A stretch of DNA of 50,503 nucleotides from Staphylococcus ureilyticus (GCF_002902235.1 NZ_PPRL01000015.1:1-50503), one strand, 5' to 3'. Shown: positions 18,012 through 27,274, counted from the stretch's first letter. Numbers and translations are program-made. The notes: generated by a model not told the origin, from the letters alone.

Positions 18012-19385
18012 GTGAGTACAAAGCAACAATCAAACAACAAATTGATTTTAGCTATTGTGTTAAGTGTGTTAACGTATTGGCTTTTTGCCCAATCGTTTAT
18101 TAATATATCTACACAGGTTCAACATACCTATCAAACAACACCAGGTGTTGTTAACTTATCTGTCAGTTTAGCGTCATTTGCTACTGGTATTTTTATGGTC
18201 GGTGCAGGTGACGTTTCTGATAAAATTGGAAAACTAAAAATGACTTATATTGGTATCATTTTTAGTATTTTAGGTTCATTACTTATTATTGTGTCTAGTG
18301 TGACGGCGTTCTTATTGGTAGGACGTATGTTGCAAGGACTTTCGGCAGCTATTTTACTTCCTTCTACCGTAGGCGTGATTAATGAGCAATTTAAAGGTAA
18401 AGAAATGCGTAGAGCATTTAGCTACTTGATGATCGGTAGCGTTGGTGGTATCGGTTTAGCATCGATGGTTGGGGGATTGATAGCGACATATGTCAATTGG
18501 CAATCTAACTTTATCATCTCTATCATTATTTCAATTATTGCATTTTGGTTATTGTGGGGAACAGAAGAAGTAGAAAAAGAAAAAATTGACACAAGACCAT
18601 TTGACTATATTGGAATGTTTTTATTTGCAGTTTTAATAGGAAGTATTACATTGTTTGCCACACAAGGGTTTGAACAAGGTTGGTTCAGTACCTTTTCAAT
18701 TACATGTTTTGTGATTTTTATAATTTCTACAGTTATTTTTATATTCTTTGAAAGGCAAAAACATGCACCGTTCATTGATTTTTCATTGTTCCGAAACCGT
18801 GGTTTTGTTGGTTCTTCAATGATCAATGTTGTACTCAATTCTGGCATAGGTACGACGACAGTATTTAATATGTATGCGCAGACAGAATTAGGATTAAATG
18901 CCTTTCAAGCAGGACTTGTGACTGTTCCTTATGTCATTATGGCAGTTGTGATGATCCGTTTAGGAGAAAAATTATCCTTACGTTTTGGAGGCAAGCCACT
19001 GTTATTGGTAGGACCACTATTTCCAGCAATAGGAATTATGTTTATCAGTTTAACTGTATTACCAACAGATTGGTATGTAGGCATTGTCGTGTTTGGATTT
19101 GTCATTTGTGCTATAGGAAATGGCTTATGTGCTACACCAGGAATTACAGTTGCAATTTTAACAATTCCTGATGAAAAAGTTGGTTTAGCTTCAGGTATCT
19201 ACAAAATGTGTGCGACACTAGGTGGTGCGCTAGGCATTGCGCTTAACACAACTATTTTTGCAGCAGTGCAAGTCAACCATAGTGCTAGTGTAGCTGCGAC
19301 GACTTCATTTTTAACAGGTTTATTGATTATGATTATAGGTGTGATTTTGACTCAAATCATCATTCCTAAAAATGTAAAGGCTTAA
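18012..19385 (+). CDS. MFS transporter, probable multidrug efflux (DHA2-like)
   Basis: This 457-residue major facilitator protein has 13-14 hydrophobic segments. Motif A appears as GDVSDKIGKLKMTYIG (about residues 66-81), and LLVGRMLQGLSAAILLPST (about 100-118) fits motif B plus the antiporter region. It therefore looks like a drug:H+ antiporter; staphylococcal SdrM-type pumps are the nearest family I can name, though only tentatively. Translation starts at GTG 18012 behind AGGAGG (10-nt spacing). It has its own terminator and no regulator directly beside it. Confidence 0.8.
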   Translation: MSTKQQSNNKLILAIVLSVLTYWLFAQSFINISTQVQHTYQTTPGVVNLSVSLASFATGIFMVGAGDVSDKIGKLKMTYIGIIFSILGSLLIIVSSVTAFLLVGRMLQGLSAAILLPSTVGVINEQFKGKEMRRAFSYLMIGSVGGIGLASMVGGLIATYVNWQSNFIISIIISIIAFWLLWGTEEVEKEKIDTRPFDYIGMFLFAVLIGSITLFATQGFEQGWFSTFSITCFVIFIISTVIFIFFERQKHAPFIDFSLFRNRGFVGSSMINVVLNSGIGTTTVFNMYAQTELGLNAFQAGLVTVPYVIMAVVMIRLGEKLSLRFGGKPLLLVGPLFPAIGIMFISLTVLPTDWYVGIVVFGFVICAIGNGLCATPGITVAILTIPDEKVGLASGIYKMCATLGGALGIALNTTIFAAVQVNHSASVAATTSFLTGLLIMIIGVILTQIIIPKNVKA

Positions 19386-19442
19386 GCATATATTGAAATT
19401 CATTAATAAATGATACCGCGCTATAAATCTCATATTTAAAAT

Positions 19443-19482
19443 AAGGACTAATCCGTAAGATACTCATGGATTGGTCCTTTTA
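19443..19482 (+). terminator. Terminator after the MFS gene
   Basis: AAGGACTAATCC pairs with GGATTGGTCCTT (one G-U pair), with a 13-nt loop, then TTTATATT. Confidence 0.8.
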
Positions 19483-19652
19483 TATTGCCGTTATTATGAA
19501 TTTGATATACATGTTTAATCAGCGAACGGTTTAAACTTTTTAACTACTTAAACGATTAGTTACAGTTGTTGATGCTTATTTTACATTATTTATAATGCGA
19601 ACTTTATAGCTATCACTAAGTCAATTACATATATTTATTAAGTTGATTTCAA

Positions 19653-20558
19653 TTAAGAATCAGTTAAATGAACAATAAATGTTTTAACGCTAACGGCTGT
19701 TCCAGTTATTTTTATATCCAATTCATTGTCATTAAAAGTAACGCTAACCTTCACCTTACCGTTTTTACCAATTTCTTGACCTTGTTCAACGATAAGATTG
19801 AGTGGATGGTCTGAATTGTTATGTATGTATTTAACAAAGTAAGCCCCCATAACTCCAGAAGCTGTTCCAGTAACTGGATCCTCTGTTGTTCCAGAGAAAG
19901 GTGAAGAAAAATGACGTGCATGCATATTAGCATCTGGATGATATGTTTCAAAACAAAATGGATGAATAGACACGTTAGGCTTTTCGCTTAATATAGAAGG
20001 GAATTGGTCATTGTTGGGTTTCATTTTCTGACAAACAGCTAGACTTGTCACTGGAACCAGAAGTGTCCAAACGCCTGTACTTCCATATAAAACTGGTAAA
20101 TTATCGACGATATCTTCTTCTTCGATACTTAGTGCATGAGCTAAATCTTTATTAGAGCCATTGAATGTCTCAAATTGTGGTGTGGCATGTTGCATAGTGA
20201 TATATATTTGGTCATTATGAGATACATTCATTCCGATAGCTAAAATGCCTGCTTTAGTTTCAATTGTAATTTCGTTTTTATTTTTTAGTAATTGTTTTTC
20301 TTTTAAAGCATAAATCGTGGCAATTGTTGCATGACCACAAAGGTCCATTTCATGGCCTGGCGTGAAGAAACGTATTCTAAGGTCTGCCTTATCAGATTTA
20401 ACAGGAAATGCAGTTTCATTAAAGCCAATTTTTGATGCAATTTCTTGCATTTCCCAATCTGTTAAATTTTCTGTATCCAATACAACGCCAGCAGGGTTCC
20501 CTTTATTGGCTTCTATACTGAATGAGTCATAATGATAAACCTGCACGGATTTAACCAT
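19653..20558 (-). CDS. PhzF-family isomerase/epimerase-like protein
   Basis: This 301-residue protein has the diaminopimelate-epimerase-like PhzF fold. The catalytic glutamate lies in IGFNETAFPV (Glu48). The substrate loop FFTPGHEMDLCGHATIAT and the second-half FSSPFSGTTEDPVTGTASGVMGAYF are all present, so the enzyme should be active. There are no phenazine genes nearby, so the substrate is something else, and most bacterial PhzF homologues remain unassigned. AGGAGGAATGAA precedes the ATG. Monocistronic. Confidence 0.88.
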   Translation of the reverse strand: MVKSVQVYHYDSFSIEANKGNPAGVVLDTENLTDWEMQEIASKIGFNETAFPVKSDKADLRIRFFTPGHEMDLCGHATIATIYALKEKQLLKNKNEITIETKAGILAIGMNVSHNDQIYITMQHATPQFETFNGSNKDLAHALSIEEEDIVDNLPVLYGSTGVWTLLVPVTSLAVCQKMKPNNDQFPSILSEKPNVSIHPFCFETYHPDANMHARHFSSPFSGTTEDPVTGTASGVMGAYFVKYIHNNSDHPLNLIVEQGQEIGKNGKVKVSVTFNDNELDIKITGTAVSVKTFIVHLTDS

Positions 20559-21156
20559 TTCATTCCTCCTGATTTTTAAATTCTCTACAAGTTGTAGAAC
20601 AATTTACATGAGTTTGTTTAGCAATTTTACTTGTAACTATTATTTTAAAAGAATTTTAATTGATTTATCAACTTTATTATCTCTTTATATAGAGGTTATG
20701 ACGCTTTTTAGCCTTTATATTAAACTTTGACTTATCCTTTTTTTACTGCTTGTACGCATATAAAATAGTTTTTAGTTAATCATTAGGTGTTATGTCGCAT
20801 TGTTTATGTATGGATTCCTCTACGTAATGATGAATAAAATTAGTCGAATAAGACACATTCCAAACCCCCCTTACTATTTTCAGTAGTGGGGGGTTTTTGT
20901 GAATTAAACACAGCTATTGTTTTATAAGTGGATTATTACATTTTGATGGGTAAGAATACAAAATTATGTGTTCTGCAATAGACATAACTATTATTGATAT
21001 TATTAAAAAGAAAACTATGAATGGAATTAGAAAAAGAGTTTGAATTTTATAATTATGTTTTCAACCGGTTACGTTATATTGGTGACCTCTTACGATAAAA
21101 GTACTGACAAAATAGCAGAGAATTATATAGTATAAGTAAAAAGAGTGGGCGGTACT
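20559..21156. other. Large gap with an orphan terminator; possible small RNA
   Basis: This is a 598-nt stretch with no protein gene that I can support. It holds the phzF promoter region at the left, a strong terminator at 20862-20898 that belongs to no upstream plus-strand gene, and the promoter region of the LytTR operon at the right. An RNA ending at the terminator is possible, but I found no good -35/-10 pair. Confidence 0.35.
20862..20898 (+). terminator. Orphan C6/G6 terminator
   Basis: AACCCCCCTTACT pairs with AGTAGTGGGGGGTT across ATTTTC and is followed by TTTTGTG. No coding sequence on the plus strand precedes it for 1.4 kb, so it probably ends an untranslated RNA. Confidence 0.75.
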
Positions 21157-21615
21157 ATGGAAAGTGACGTACGAGTTCATCTGAAAGTAGACGAAGTTCG
21201 CACTATAACAGAAGTAAACATCAATACTTTTGATAGAAAAACAGGTGAAAGTTTATTAGAACACATTAATAATTTCACATTTTCAAATTTAGATAAACTA
21301 GGGATTAAAACATCAGAAGGTATATTCATGATCAGTAAATCAGATATCATGTTCGCTGAAATATTTGATAAAGAAATCACAATTACGACAACAGAAAAAG
21401 AACTTACAACACGTATGACTTTAAGTACATTACAACATAAGTTGGCCGGCGCTTTCTTTATAAAAATATCTAAATCATCAATTATTAATGTTCATTTTAT
21501 AAAGAAAGTTAATCCGTCCTTCTCAGGTAATCTAATAGCTACACTTACGAATGGCAAGAAAGTATCTATATCTCGAAGATACGTCAAAAATTTAAATAAA
21601 GCATTAGGCATATAA
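21157..21615 (+). CDS. LytTR-domain DNA-binding regulator (first copy)
   Basis: This 152-residue protein lacks a receiver domain. Its C-terminal two thirds (about residues 50-150) is a LytTR DNA-binding domain, with IFMISKSDIMFAEIFDKEITI and the closing FFIKISKSSIINVHFIKKV...SISRRYVKNLNKALG. It is followed after 20 nt by a DUF3021 membrane gene, the arrangement of LytTR regulatory systems in which the membrane protein restrains the regulator. I choose ATG 21157 over GTG 21145 because GGGCGG precedes it. A paralogous pair lies at 32692-33599. Confidence 0.87.
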   Translation: MESDVRVHLKVDEVRTITEVNINTFDRKTGESLLEHINNFTFSNLDKLGIKTSEGIFMISKSDIMFAEIFDKEITITTTEKELTTRMTLSTLQHKLAGAFFIKISKSSIINVHFIKKVNPSFSGNLIATLTNGKKVSISRRYVKNLNKALGI

Positions 21616-21635
21616 CATATAAGGAGAGGATTATA

Positions 21636-22016
21636 ATGAAAAGAACCTTAAAAGAAATGTTACAAGGTGTCGGATTTAGCAGTAGCATCACGATTATCTT
21701 TCTCGCAGCTAATCACATGAGCATTGGTTTTGGTGATGTATTAGGAATATATTTCTTTGGAGCTGTTTGTGGCTTATTATCTAGTATTTATGTAGTAGAA
21801 AGTATACCTTTATTACTGCAATTATTCATTCATTTAAGTGGTAGTGTTATTTCATTTATTGTTGTAGCTTATCTTAATCATTGGTTACCGATGGAGGTTT
21901 CCACAGTGGTTTCATCAATTACTATATTTGTGATTATTTTTCTAATATTATGGTTATTATTTTTTATTAATAATCTACTACACAGTAAAAAAGTTAACGC
22001 GCAACTAAAAAAGTAA
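21636..22016 (+). CDS. DUF3021-family membrane protein (first copy)
   Basis: This 126-residue protein has four hydrophobic segments (about residues 12-28, 34-53, 60-82 and 90-115) and a lysine-rich cytoplasmic tail (HSKKVNAQLKK), typical of DUF3021. It is co-transcribed with the upstream LytTR gene (20-nt gap, AAGGAGAGG site). By analogy with membrane inhibitors of streptococcal LytTR systems it probably sequesters that regulator. What releases it is unknown. Confidence 0.85.
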   Translation: MKRTLKEMLQGVGFSSSITIIFLAANHMSIGFGDVLGIYFFGAVCGLLSSIYVVESIPLLLQLFIHLSGSVISFIVVAYLNHWLPMEVSTVVSSITIFVIIFLILWLLFFINNLLHSKKVNAQLKK

Positions 22017-22210
22017 GGAAATGAAGGTTGTCAGCAAATAACGATATAAAAGCCTACAGAACAAAGTAATATCATCATTTTTCTTCACATACAGCACATT
22101 CTCATGAAACAAAGACGCCACTAAAAATATTAGCATTTTTCAGCAATCACTTGCTTGATATCGCGCTCTAAGGTTTACGATTGAATTATATTCAAAGGAG
22201 GTTATATAAT

Positions 22211-22969
22211 ATGGGTAAATTTAATAGTCTACAGGACAAAGTTGTAGTTATTGCTGGTGGTGCTAAGAACCTTGGTGGTTTATTAAGTACTACTTACGCT
22301 AAAGAAGGAGCCAAATTAGTAATCCATCACCATGATGAAAATTCTTTAGATGATGCAAAAGCGACACTTACAAAAGTTGAAAATTTAGGCGGGGAAGGTA
22401 CATTATTTTCTGGTGATTTGACAAACGTTAATAATGTCCAAGCTTTATTTCAACATGCTGAAGAGACATTTGGAAAAGTTGATATTGCAATAAATACTGT
22501 TGGAAAAGTGCTTAAAAAACCTATTTCAGAAACGACTGAAGAAGAATTCGATAGCATGGCGGACATCAACGCAAAGTCAGCTTATTTCTTTATTAAATAT
22601 GCTGAAAAATCTATGAATGATCATGGTAAAATCATCACTTTAGCCACTGCATTGCTTGCTGCTTACACCGGTTTTTATTCAACTTATGCTGGTGGCAAAG
22701 CGCCTGTTGAGCATTATACACGCGCAGCATCCTCAGAATTTATGGATAGAGGGATTTCAGTAAACGCTGTCGCTCCAGGGCCAATGGATACGCCATTCTT
22801 CTATCCACAAGAAGGCGATGATGCTGTAGCATTCCATAAATCCCAAGCGCTTCATAACCAACTTACAAAAATAGAAGACATCGCGCCAATTATTACTTTC
22901 TTAACTTTAGATGGATGGTGGATCAACGGACAAACATTATTTGCTAACGGCGGTTATACGACACGCTAG
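22211..22969 (+). CDS. Short-chain dehydrogenase/reductase
   Basis: This 252-residue classical SDR enzyme has a Rossmann fold. The nucleotide-binding turn appears as GGAKNLGG (residues about 17-24), an acceptable variant of TGxxxGxG, and the catalytic pair is YAGGK, followed by the usual APGPMDTPF segment. Thirteen residues before the catalytic Tyr, where Ser normally lies, the sequence shows Thr, a substitution seen in some SDRs. ATG 22211 follows AAAGGAGG. It is followed by a 106-residue unknown and a MerR regulator, possibly one inducible unit. The substrate is unknown. Confidence 0.85.
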   Translation: MGKFNSLQDKVVVIAGGAKNLGGLLSTTYAKEGAKLVIHHHDENSLDDAKATLTKVENLGGEGTLFSGDLTNVNNVQALFQHAEETFGKVDIAINTVGKVLKKPISETTEEEFDSMADINAKSAYFFIKYAEKSMNDHGKIITLATALLAAYTGFYSTYAGGKAPVEHYTRAASSEFMDRGISVNAVAPGPMDTPFFYPQEGDDAVAFHKSQALHNQLTKIEDIAPIITFLTLDGWWINGQTLFANGGYTTR

Positions 22970-23002
22970 TTTACTTTTTAATCATAAGGAGGTCATTTTG
23001 AT

Positions 23003-23323
23003 ATGAATTACTTTTTAGCAATATTTAAAGGGAAAGAAACAGATATCAAAATTATTACAGAAGCCAAGGTAATAGATGAAAAGAGTGTATCTGTGCCAAG
23101 TCATAATTACGTTAAATCATTAGCTGAAGAGATTATTGAGCTATCGCATCAAAATAATTTATTCCATAATGATATTAAAGGGATTGGTTTAAATATAGAT
23201 GATCCTGAACACATTGGTTATAACAGTGTGGAGTCATTAAAGAACGATATGACATCAACATTTGGATTTGAAGCTATCATTGATAATGACTATGAAGATT
23301 TACTGGTTCAACTTATGAAATAG
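23003..23323 (+). CDS. Hypothetical protein, 106 residues
   Basis: I do not recognise the family. The protein is acidic and soluble, without signal peptide or membrane segment, starting MNYFLAIFKGKETDIKIIT and ending in a probable helix. A strong AAGGAGG precedes the ATG, and it lies 33 nt after the SDR stop, so the two are probably co-transcribed. The hairpin terminator directly after it closes the SDR unit. Conservation with the SDR would suggest a shared function. Confidence 0.75.
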   Translation: MNYFLAIFKGKETDIKIITEAKVIDEKSVSVPSHNYVKSLAEEIIELSHQNNLFHNDIKGIGLNIDDPEHIGYNSVESLKNDMTSTFGFEAIIDNDYEDLLVQLMK

Positions 23324-23325
23324 AC

Positions 23326-23357
23326 AAAAAGGTGACTTTATAAAGTCACCTTTTTTT
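23326..23357 (+). terminator. Terminator abutting the merR start
   Basis: AAAGGTGACTTTA and TAAAGTCACCTTT form an essentially uninterrupted stem followed by TTTT. Its T-tract ends directly at the AGGAGG of the merR gene, so that gene depends on readthrough or on a promoter within the preceding gene. Confidence 0.85.
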
Positions 23358-23369
23358 AGGAGGTAAATT

Positions 23370-23717
23370 ATGCAAGTCAAACAAGTTGCCGATAACTTAG
23401 GCATCAGTGAACATACCATTCGATATTATGATAAAGCAGGACTTTTTCCATTTGTTCAGAGAAATAAGAATGGTTATAGAGATTTTTCAGAAGAAGACTT
23501 ATATTGGATTGAATTTATAAAATGTATGCGCCAGACACATATGCCTATATCAAAATTAAAAGAAATTGCGGAGTTATATCATCAAGGCAGTGACACAAAA
23601 ACGAAGCGGAAAAATATATTTTTGGAACATCAAAAAAATTTAATTGAACAAAAAAAGATTATAGATCAAGGGCTTCAAACATTAGAAGAAAAATTTAAAT
23701 TGTTGGAGAATGAATAG
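23370..23717 (+). CDS. MerR-family transcription regulator
   Basis: This 115-residue regulator has an N-terminal winged helix, MQVKQVADNLGISEHTIRYYDKAG (note MQVKQ...TIRYYD), and a second helical part with RNKNGYRDFSEEDLYWIEFIKCMR. A C-terminal antiparallel coiled-coil helix (about residues 75-113) serves for dimerisation. It lacks a cysteine-based metal site, so an organic ligand or stress signal is more likely. It probably regulates the upstream SDR unit. A terminator separates it from that unit by only 12 nt. Confidence 0.87.
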   Translation: MQVKQVADNLGISEHTIRYYDKAGLFPFVQRNKNGYRDFSEEDLYWIEFIKCMRQTHMPISKLKEIAELYHQGSDTKTKRKNIFLEHQKNLIEQKKIIDQGLQTLEEKFKLLENE

Positions 23718-23810
23718 ATAAAAGTACAGCGCGGGTGGTAGCAGCAAGTGAAATACAAATGACTGTTTCTTTTTTTATAGTACCTTACAACAGAAAATGT
23801 AATGAATACG

Positions 23811-23844
23811 TCTGGGACAAAGCAATGATGTCCCAGATTTTTTA
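23811..23844 (+). terminator. Terminator after merR
   Basis: TCTGGGACA and TGTCCCAGA pair around about nine bases and are followed by TTTTTTATC. Confidence 0.8.
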
Positions 23845-23998
23845 TCGTCCTCGGATATATCCTTTTTTTGATAAAACATTTTGTCTGCCTGGTTCTCTTT
23901 CAATGATTTTCATATTTTCCTTCACACACTTCCAAAACCGTCATAGCAGATGTTGTGTATATTTTCACAATTCACTATAATCGTAAAATTTAAAATTT

Positions 23999-24028
23999 TT
24001 GCATAAATTTCAAAAATAATGGTATATT
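23999..24028 (+). promoter_or_regulatory. Promoter of the fad operon
   Basis: TTGCAT at 23999-24004 and TATATT at 24023-24028 are spaced by 18 nt, a plausible sigma-A promoter. Transcription should start near 24035, inside the adjacent cre-like palindrome. Confidence 0.55.
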
Positions 24029-24030
24029 AC

Positions 24031-24046
24031 ATGTAAGGGCTTACAT
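24031..24046. promoter_or_regulatory. cre-like operator at the fad promoter
   Basis: ATGTAAGGGCTTACAT is a near-perfect palindrome. It matches the cre consensus except that the central C is G. Lying just 2 nt after the -10 box, it would block initiation when CcpA is bound. Together with the cre site before fadD it suggests carbon catabolite repression of fatty-acid degradation. Confidence 0.6.
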
Positions 24047-24116
24047 ACATGAAGAAAGGAGATATTTATCACTCAATATTTTATTAGTTGGATTAAACAT
24101 AGATAGGAGAAACTGT

Positions 24117-25691
24117 ATGAAAATTATTCCATTTTCAGATTTGAAAGACATCGTAAAAGAAGGTGATGTTATAGCTCTGGCAGCCTTATCTACAGCAAAT
24201 TTACCAGCTGAGATACTTAAAACGTTAGTCGAACAATATGATGAGGATCAATCACTTAATAATTTAACGTTCATGCTTGCTAATGATATTAGTGACTATA
24301 GAGGTGACAGTTATGATTTAGATTCATTCGTTTCAAGGGGTATGGTTAAACGATTAATCACGAGTATTATTACTGGTTCACCAGCAACGATTCAAGCAAT
24401 GCAGAACAATGAAATAGAGGCTTATTTCCTTCCTCAAGGTGTTATAACCACACATTATCGAGGAAGTACGGAAGCTTTTCCAGGGCCGATTACTAAAATT
24501 GGTTTAAATACAAATGTGGATCCACGTTATTCTGGTGGAAAAGTCAATACATGTACGACTGAGGATTTGGTTTCTTTAATAAATATCAATGATAACACTT
24601 ACTTGAAATATCAGTTTCCAGAAATTGATGTAGCTTTACTAAGAGGTACATATGCTGATGAAGCAGGTAATATTTATATGAAGCATGAGACACACTTAGG
24701 AGAAGGTTTTAGTTTAGCAGCAGCTACGCATAAAAATAATGGAAAGGTTATTGTTCAAGTGAAAGAAGTGATTCAAAGTGGTCGTTTCAATCCAAATGAA
24801 GTGTTTATACCTGGCAAATTAGTAGATTATATTGTAGTGAACCGTGATCCAAAATATCATAGACAAGTGATTCAAACGTACTATGATCCGGCACTTTCAG
24901 GACATTATCAAATTACAGAGATGCGAGAACCATATATAGAATTGAACACTCGAAAAGTAATTTTGAGACGTGCTGCTCAATTTTTACTTCAAGGTGATGT
25001 CATCAGTATTGGTTTTGGCATAAATAATGAGTTATCTAATGTTTTAACTGAAGAAGGGGTTAACAATTTAGTACAGCCCAATATAGATACAGGCGTATTT
25101 GGTGGTTTGATTAGCAGCGGAAAAAATTTTGGTATGAACTATAACTTAAGTGCACGTATGAGACACGATATGACTTGGGATTTCATTTATAACGGAGGCG
25201 TTGATATAGCCTTTCTAAGCTTTGCTCAAGTAGATTCCATGGGTAATGTAAATGTCTCAAAATTTGGCAATAAAATGAATGGCTGTGGTGGGTTTATCGA
25301 CATAAGTCAAACGGTAAAAACAATTGTCTTTTCCGGTTCGTTAGTTGTCGGGGGTCAACTAAGTTATGAACAGCGCAAGGTCAATGTAGAACAAGAAGGT
25401 CACATACCAAAATTTATCAATGAAATTGATAATATTGATTTCAATGTTGAAAATGCGTTTTTGCTTGAACAAGAGATTTACTTTGTCACCGAAAGGGCTG
25501 TATTTGAACTCACACAACAGGGATTAATGCTCATTGAAATAGCTCCTGGTCTTGATTTAGAGCGAGATATTCTAGCAAATATGGAATTCAAGCCGCTCAT
25601 TGCAACGCATTTGAAAGAAATAAATAGCGATATTTATCAAGATAAGTGGGGAGGATTGTCTGATGCAATAAAGTCGGATTATCGTATTTAA
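24117..25691 (+). CDS. fadX: Acyl-CoA:acetate/3-ketoacid CoA transferase FadX
   Basis: This 524-residue fused alpha-beta CoA transferase has the length of the staphylococcal FadX protein. The N-terminal half (about residues 1-260) is the alpha-like domain. The C-terminal half carries VISIGFGINNELSNVL near residue 300, whose Glu aligns with the catalytic glutamate that forms the glutamyl-CoA thioester, followed by GGLISSGKNFG. It moves CoA between acyl or acetoacetyl groups and a free acid. It is the first gene of the fad operon (19-nt gap to fadE), preceded by AGGAG and by the catabolite-controlled promoter. Confidence 0.9.
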   Translation: MKIIPFSDLKDIVKEGDVIALAALSTANLPAEILKTLVEQYDEDQSLNNLTFMLANDISDYRGDSYDLDSFVSRGMVKRLITSIITGSPATIQAMQNNEIEAYFLPQGVITTHYRGSTEAFPGPITKIGLNTNVDPRYSGGKVNTCTTEDLVSLININDNTYLKYQFPEIDVALLRGTYADEAGNIYMKHETHLGEGFSLAAATHKNNGKVIVQVKEVIQSGRFNPNEVFIPGKLVDYIVVNRDPKYHRQVIQTYYDPALSGHYQITEMREPYIELNTRKVILRRAAQFLLQGDVISIGFGINNELSNVLTEEGVNNLVQPNIDTGVFGGLISSGKNFGMNYNLSARMRHDMTWDFIYNGGVDIAFLSFAQVDSMGNVNVSKFGNKMNGCGGFIDISQTVKTIVFSGSLVVGGQLSYEQRKVNVEQEGHIPKFINEIDNIDFNVENAFLLEQEIYFVTERAVFELTQQGLMLIEIAPGLDLERDILANMEFKPLIATHLKEINSDIYQDKWGGLSDAIKSDYRI

Positions 25692-25709
25692 ACTAAGGGG
25701 GAGAAAAAT

Positions 25710-27236
25710 ATGAACTACGACTGGATTAAAACAAGAGCGACATTTGACGATGAAAAAGCCGCAGTGATTGACCCATTCAAAGGCACAGAATGGACTTATC
25801 AAGATTTAAATATTCGTGCAGAAAATTTAGCTAATCATTTACAAGATCAAGGTGTAAAACGTGGCGATGTCGTCGGTATATTCACACCTAATGACGTAGC
25901 ATTATTAGATTTGATGTTCGCTTCATTTAAATTGGGGGCTGTATACTTACCAATTAACTGGCGTTTGAAAACACAGGAAATAAAAAGTGTGATTGCAGAT
26001 TCAAATGTCAAACTCATTTTTTACGCTGAGAAGCATGTCTCAAGTTTAGAAGGTATTGCAGACGACTTACTGCACATGGATATTGACTCAAAAGCATATG
26101 ATGATATAGTAGATCCTTCGCAACACCGTCCTTTCAATACTGTTAATGTGGAAGGAAACGATTTAGCATCGTTAATGTATACAAGCGGTACAACGGGATT
26201 ACCTAAAGGAGTTATGTTTTCATACGATTCTTTTGTAAATAATCCAATCAATATTGCACTGACTTATAAAATTAATTCGACATATACCACAATTATTTCC
26301 ACACCAATGTTCCATGTCTTAGGATTTAACGATTTGACGCTGCCTTTATTAATGGCTGGAGGCACTCTGATATTACAGCGTTATTTTAATGGTGAAGCGC
26401 TAAATGATTTAATGGCTCAGTACAAACCAAATTATTTAATTCAGATTCCAACGATGTATTATGCCATGTTGGTAGCAGAAAATTTCGACTTAAAAAACTT
26501 TGAAAGTATCGATTTCTTAATTCAAGGTGGTTCATCACCTTTACCAATGGTGCAAAAGAAATTTAATAGTTTAGGCTATTCAATTATTAACGGTTATGGC
26601 TTAACTGAAGCACCGCTCGTAATGGTCAATACACCGGAAAATGGTGCGCAGAAACCAGGCAGTATTGGTAAACCAGTCATGTTTATGGATATATGCATAT
26701 TCGATGATAACTTTGAAGAGGTAGAAGTTGGTGAAATCGGTGAACTTGGCGTTCGTGGTAATAATATAACACCTGGTTATTGGAACAAACCTGAAGAAAC
26801 TGCAAAAACATTTCATGGCGAATATTTCTTAACAGGCGATTTAGCAAAAGTAGACGAAGATGGTGATGTCTATATCGTTGATCGTCGTAAAGAAATGATT
26901 ATTACTGGTGGTGAGAATGTCCTACCTTCCGAAGTGGAAACGGTATTAGCAGAACACCCACTCGTAGCTCAAGGGGTTGTCGTTGGATATGATAGTCCTA
27001 AATATGGTGAATCAGTTGCTGCAGCAGTTGTGCTTACCGAAGATGATCCGGATTTTGAAGCAAAATTAGATGCGCATATGCGTGAAAATATTGCTGGTTA
27101 TAAAATACCGAGATTATATTTGAAATTGACACACATGCCATTGAACTCTACATCAAAAGCAGACAAATTAGAACTTCAGAAATACATGAATGAGAAAGCT
27201 CAACAAGAAGCCAAAGGTGTTGATGATTTGAATTAA
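25710..27236 (+). CDS. fadE: Acyl-CoA synthetase FadE (AMP-forming)
   Basis: This 508-residue ANL-superfamily enzyme activates a fatty acid with ATP and CoA. The P-loop-like YTSGTTGLPKGV (about residues 155-166), the NGYGLTEAP adenine motif (about 293-301), the hinge region TGDLAKVDEDGDVYIVDRRKEM and the late GENVLPSEVE plus the catalytic-lysine region near TSKADK are present, so the enzyme appears intact. In staphylococcal nomenclature fadE is the ligase and fadD the dehydrogenase, the reverse of E. coli. GGGGGAG precedes the ATG, 19 nt after fadX. Confidence 0.9.
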   Translation: MNYDWIKTRATFDDEKAAVIDPFKGTEWTYQDLNIRAENLANHLQDQGVKRGDVVGIFTPNDVALLDLMFASFKLGAVYLPINWRLKTQEIKSVIADSNVKLIFYAEKHVSSLEGIADDLLHMDIDSKAYDDIVDPSQHRPFNTVNVEGNDLASLMYTSGTTGLPKGVMFSYDSFVNNPINIALTYKINSTYTTIISTPMFHVLGFNDLTLPLLMAGGTLILQRYFNGEALNDLMAQYKPNYLIQIPTMYYAMLVAENFDLKNFESIDFLIQGGSSPLPMVQKKFNSLGYSIINGYGLTEAPLVMVNTPENGAQKPGSIGKPVMFMDICIFDDNFEEVEVGEIGELGVRGNNITPGYWNKPEETAKTFHGEYFLTGDLAKVDEDGDVYIVDRRKEMIITGGENVLPSEVETVLAEHPLVAQGVVVGYDSPKYGESVAAAVVLTEDDPDFEAKLDAHMRENIAGYKIPRLYLKLTHMPLNSTSKADKLELQKYMNEKAQQEAKGVDDLN

Positions 27237-27274
27237 AATAAAATGCTGAAAAGCACAAAATTTTTTTACTATAA

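Larger units (their letters stand above)
23718..24116. other. Gap holding a terminator and the fad promoter
   Basis: This 399-nt region begins with CAGCGCGGGTGGTAGCAG, followed by a hairpin terminator near 23812 and the fadX promoter with a cre-like operator. An 81-codon frame running through it crosses the terminator, lacks a ribosome binding site and has a composition unlike its neighbours, so I do not call it. Confidence 0.5.

Noticed and set aside
20792..20830. 11-codon frame M-S-H-C-L-C-M-D-S-S-T
   Set aside because: Too short and its ribosome binding site is poorly spaced; only mentioned as part of the possible RNA.
23724..23750. GCGCGGGTGGTAGCAGC resembling a T-box core
   Set aside because: Only GGGTGGTA agrees; the ACCGCG part is missing, there is no Stem I upstream because that region codes for MerR, and no gene follows the terminator directly.
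23735..23980. 81-codon plus-strand frame after merR
   Set aside because: It lacks a ribosome binding site, crosses a clear terminator and has a cysteine/phenylalanine-rich composition unlike real staphylococcal proteins.
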